Source: Patescibacteria group bacterium
GTDB lineage: Bacteria; Patescibacteriota; Minisyncoccia; Phycocordibacterales; JACZSL01
Direction: 5' to 3'
NCBI GenBank assembly: GCA_022561335.1
Contig: JADFRL010000003.1
Span: forward strand, 1-53,003
Length of the DNA: 53,003 nt
The translations under genes and the position numbers were made by a program. Of this stretch, positions 52,079 through 53,003 are shown piece after piece. Numbering within the stretch: position 1 is the first letter of the stretch; each line of letters starts with the position of its first letter. The notes under the pieces are model-generated. The model made no database searches. It was not told the origin of the DNA and worked only from the letters and a program-made list of their open reading frames with translations.

Positions 52079-52318
52079 TCATACAGAAAGGCGAACCCCT
52101 CCGTATATTTTTCGGGCGCAAGAGGGACACAATTGGCCGGCTCCCTCCACGTAATTTCCCATGCGGCGTGGATCACCTATATCACACGCTTTGGGGATGC
52201 CTGTGTCGATACCGCAATCAGGACCGATACAAATCTCAATCCCTGTGAGATTGGGCGGCTCTGCTTGAGCTTTGGTCCCATCTAATCGAACCGCTTTTGA
52301 CATAGTGTATTTCTCCAT
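52079..52318 (-). CDS. small Cys-rich zinc-binding-type protein
   Basis: 79 residues with five Cys (IEICIGPDCG, KACDIGD, LCPSCARK); the CPSC pair and the earlier CxxxxC suggest a zinc ribbon-like site. It has its own strong promoter (52354-52382) and terminator, so it is a separate unit between scpA and pepA. No family recognised. MEKYTMSKAVRL gives two possible starts six codons apart (the second is the ATG of MSKAVRL). Confidence 0.6.
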   Translation of the reverse strand: MEKYTMSKAVRLDGTKAQAEPPNLTGIEICIGPDCGIDTGIPKACDIGDPRRMGNYVEGAGQLCPSCARKIYGGVRLSV

Positions 52319-52353
52319 TTTCTATCTTCCAAGAAAGTTTGAACTCTATTATA

Positions 52354-52382
52354 ACTATAGCCTATTTATTTAACTATGTCAA
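52354..52382 (-). promoter_or_regulatory. sigma70-type promoter for the Cys-rich gene
   Basis: TTGACA (52377-52382), 17 nt, TATAGT (52354-52359) on the minus strand. Start near 52347, leader about 30 nt. Confidence 0.65.
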
Positions 52383-52414
52383 TTATTACAGTGACTCAAA
52401 AGCCTTAGAGTTTC

Positions 52415-52446
52415 ACCCGACTTGGACACCAGGTTTCCAAGTGGGT
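52415..52446 (-). terminator. imperfect hairpin after pepA
   Basis: ACCCgACTTGGA (52415-52426) and TCCAAGTGGGT (52436-52446) pair with one bulge, about 20 nt beyond the pepA stop. No T-tract; it may be a spacer repeat instead. Confidence 0.4.
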
Positions 52447-52464
52447 CCACGTATTCAAGTGGTA

Positions 52465-53003
52465 TTAATACGATTCGATTAATTTTAGAAGGAAGCGTAC
52501 CGGCTCGCCTGCCGCGCCGGGGGCAAGATTATCACTGGGAATGGACTCCATACGAGGGGCAATATCAATATGCACCCACGGAAGACCTCGTGCAAATTCG
52601 TGTAAAAATATGCCGCCGTTAATGGCCCCTCCGTAACGTCCGCTCTTGTTATGTGTGTTAGTCACATCTCCCCTACTTCCTTTGACTTCTTCCTCGTATT
52701 CTTCCCACAGAGGCAGAGACCACATATAGTCACCACTCTCCTCTGCAAGTTTTATAAACAAACTCTCAAGTTTTCTGTCTTTCGTCATGATCGCCGACGC
52801 ACGCTGTCCGAGTGCAACCATGGCGGCCCCTGTGAGTGTCGCCACATCTACAACAAGACGAGGCTTAAATTTTTTTGCATAGGTAATAGCATCTGCGAGG
52901 ATAACTCTCCCTTCAGCATCGGTGTTCATTATTTCAATGGTTTTTCCTGACATTGATCTGAGCACGTCACCGGGACGATAACTCGATCCCCCCGGCATAT
53001 TCT
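52465..53003 (-). CDS. pepA: leucyl aminopeptidase (M17), C-terminal part
   Basis: The gene begins beyond the window end. The visible 179 residues start ENMPGGSSYRPGDV and hold the family signature NTDAEGRVILADA with metal and catalytic residues, RPGDVLRSMSGKTIEIM before it, and the C-terminal region GGAINGGIFLHEFARGLPWVHIDIA. It releases N-terminal amino acids in the cytoplasm as a hexamer. The end PGAAGEPVRFLLKLIESY is normal for the family. Confidence 0.93.
   Translation of the reverse strand, partial: NMPGGSSYRPGDVLRSMSGKTIEIMNTDAEGRVILADAITYAKKFKPRLVVDVATLTGAAMVALGQRASAIMTKDRKLESLFIKLAEESGDYMWSLPLWEEYEEEVKGSRGDVTNTHNKSGRYGGAINGGIFLHEFARGLPWVHIDIAPRMESIPSDNLAPGAAGEPVRFLLKLIESY

Noticed and set aside
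52422-52622. Plus-strand open frame after pepA
   Set aside because: It is antisense to pepA and its tail hairpin; no ribosome site.
1-53003. CRISPR array, transposase or rRNA
   Set aside because: I saw no regularly spaced direct repeats, no cas-like or transposase-like protein and no rRNA sequence.

Overview
The window looks like a chromosome segment of a Patescibacteria/CPR bacterium, most likely a Parcubacteria (Paceibacteria) lineage. Signs are compact genes with weak or absent Shine-Dalgarno sites, a minimal envelope and replication gene set, several small membrane-anchored proteins typical of these genomes (membrane-anchored winged helix, SurA-N chaperone, Gmad2 protein, DUF5667 protein), a lone Xer recombinase, and palindromic spacer repeats. 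TGA is a stop (zwf, gnd and the ArsR gene end in it), which argues against Gracilibacteria and Absconditabacteria. No rRNA, CRISPR array, transposase or prophage module is visible.

Layout. 1-8.6 kb: a partial minus-strand gene, a membrane winged-helix protein, an ABC exporter whose conserved end lies in the -1 frame, a SurA-like chaperone, a Ca2+/Na+ exchanger, an MFS carrier, truB (with an in-frame palindromic insert), mpg, then small orphan minus-strand genes with near-consensus promoters. 8.7-21 kb: yqeY, a P-type ATPase, rmuC, rplU, recR, dnaB, cysS, corA, a C-terminal processing protease, rplI, a DnaA-box-like cluster and rpmA. 21-34 kb: an exonuclease and a sugar block: zwf, gnd, then an ArsR regulator coupled to a GT4 glycogen-synthase-like enzyme, GH57, DUF5752, GH15 glucoamylase, a LOG-family protein, pgi and a ROK kinase. 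Together these could make and break an alpha-glucan and feed glucose-6-phosphate into the oxidative pentose phosphate route.

34-43 kb: SPFH protein, tRNA-Pro(GGG) with a nearby degenerate copy of its 5' half, a lysozyme-like protein without an ordinary start codon, DoxX, an EVE protein, xer, a Gmad2 protein, an ECF sigma factor with a 794-residue four-FN3 membrane protein, and a frameshifted DUF378 gene. 43-53 kb (all minus strand): DUF3467, a Cys-rich peptide, an M23 peptidase, gltX, then murG, ftsW, mraY, a DD-carboxypeptidase, scpB and scpA (an envelope and segregation operon read from scpA towards murG), a small Cys-rich protein, and the 3' part of a leucyl aminopeptidase.

The points most worth following up are the slippery heptamer at the end of the ABC gene, the palindromic insert in TruB, the sigma/FN3 pair, the glucan cluster, the possible origin near 20.5 kb, and the strong stand-alone promoters of the orphan small genes.
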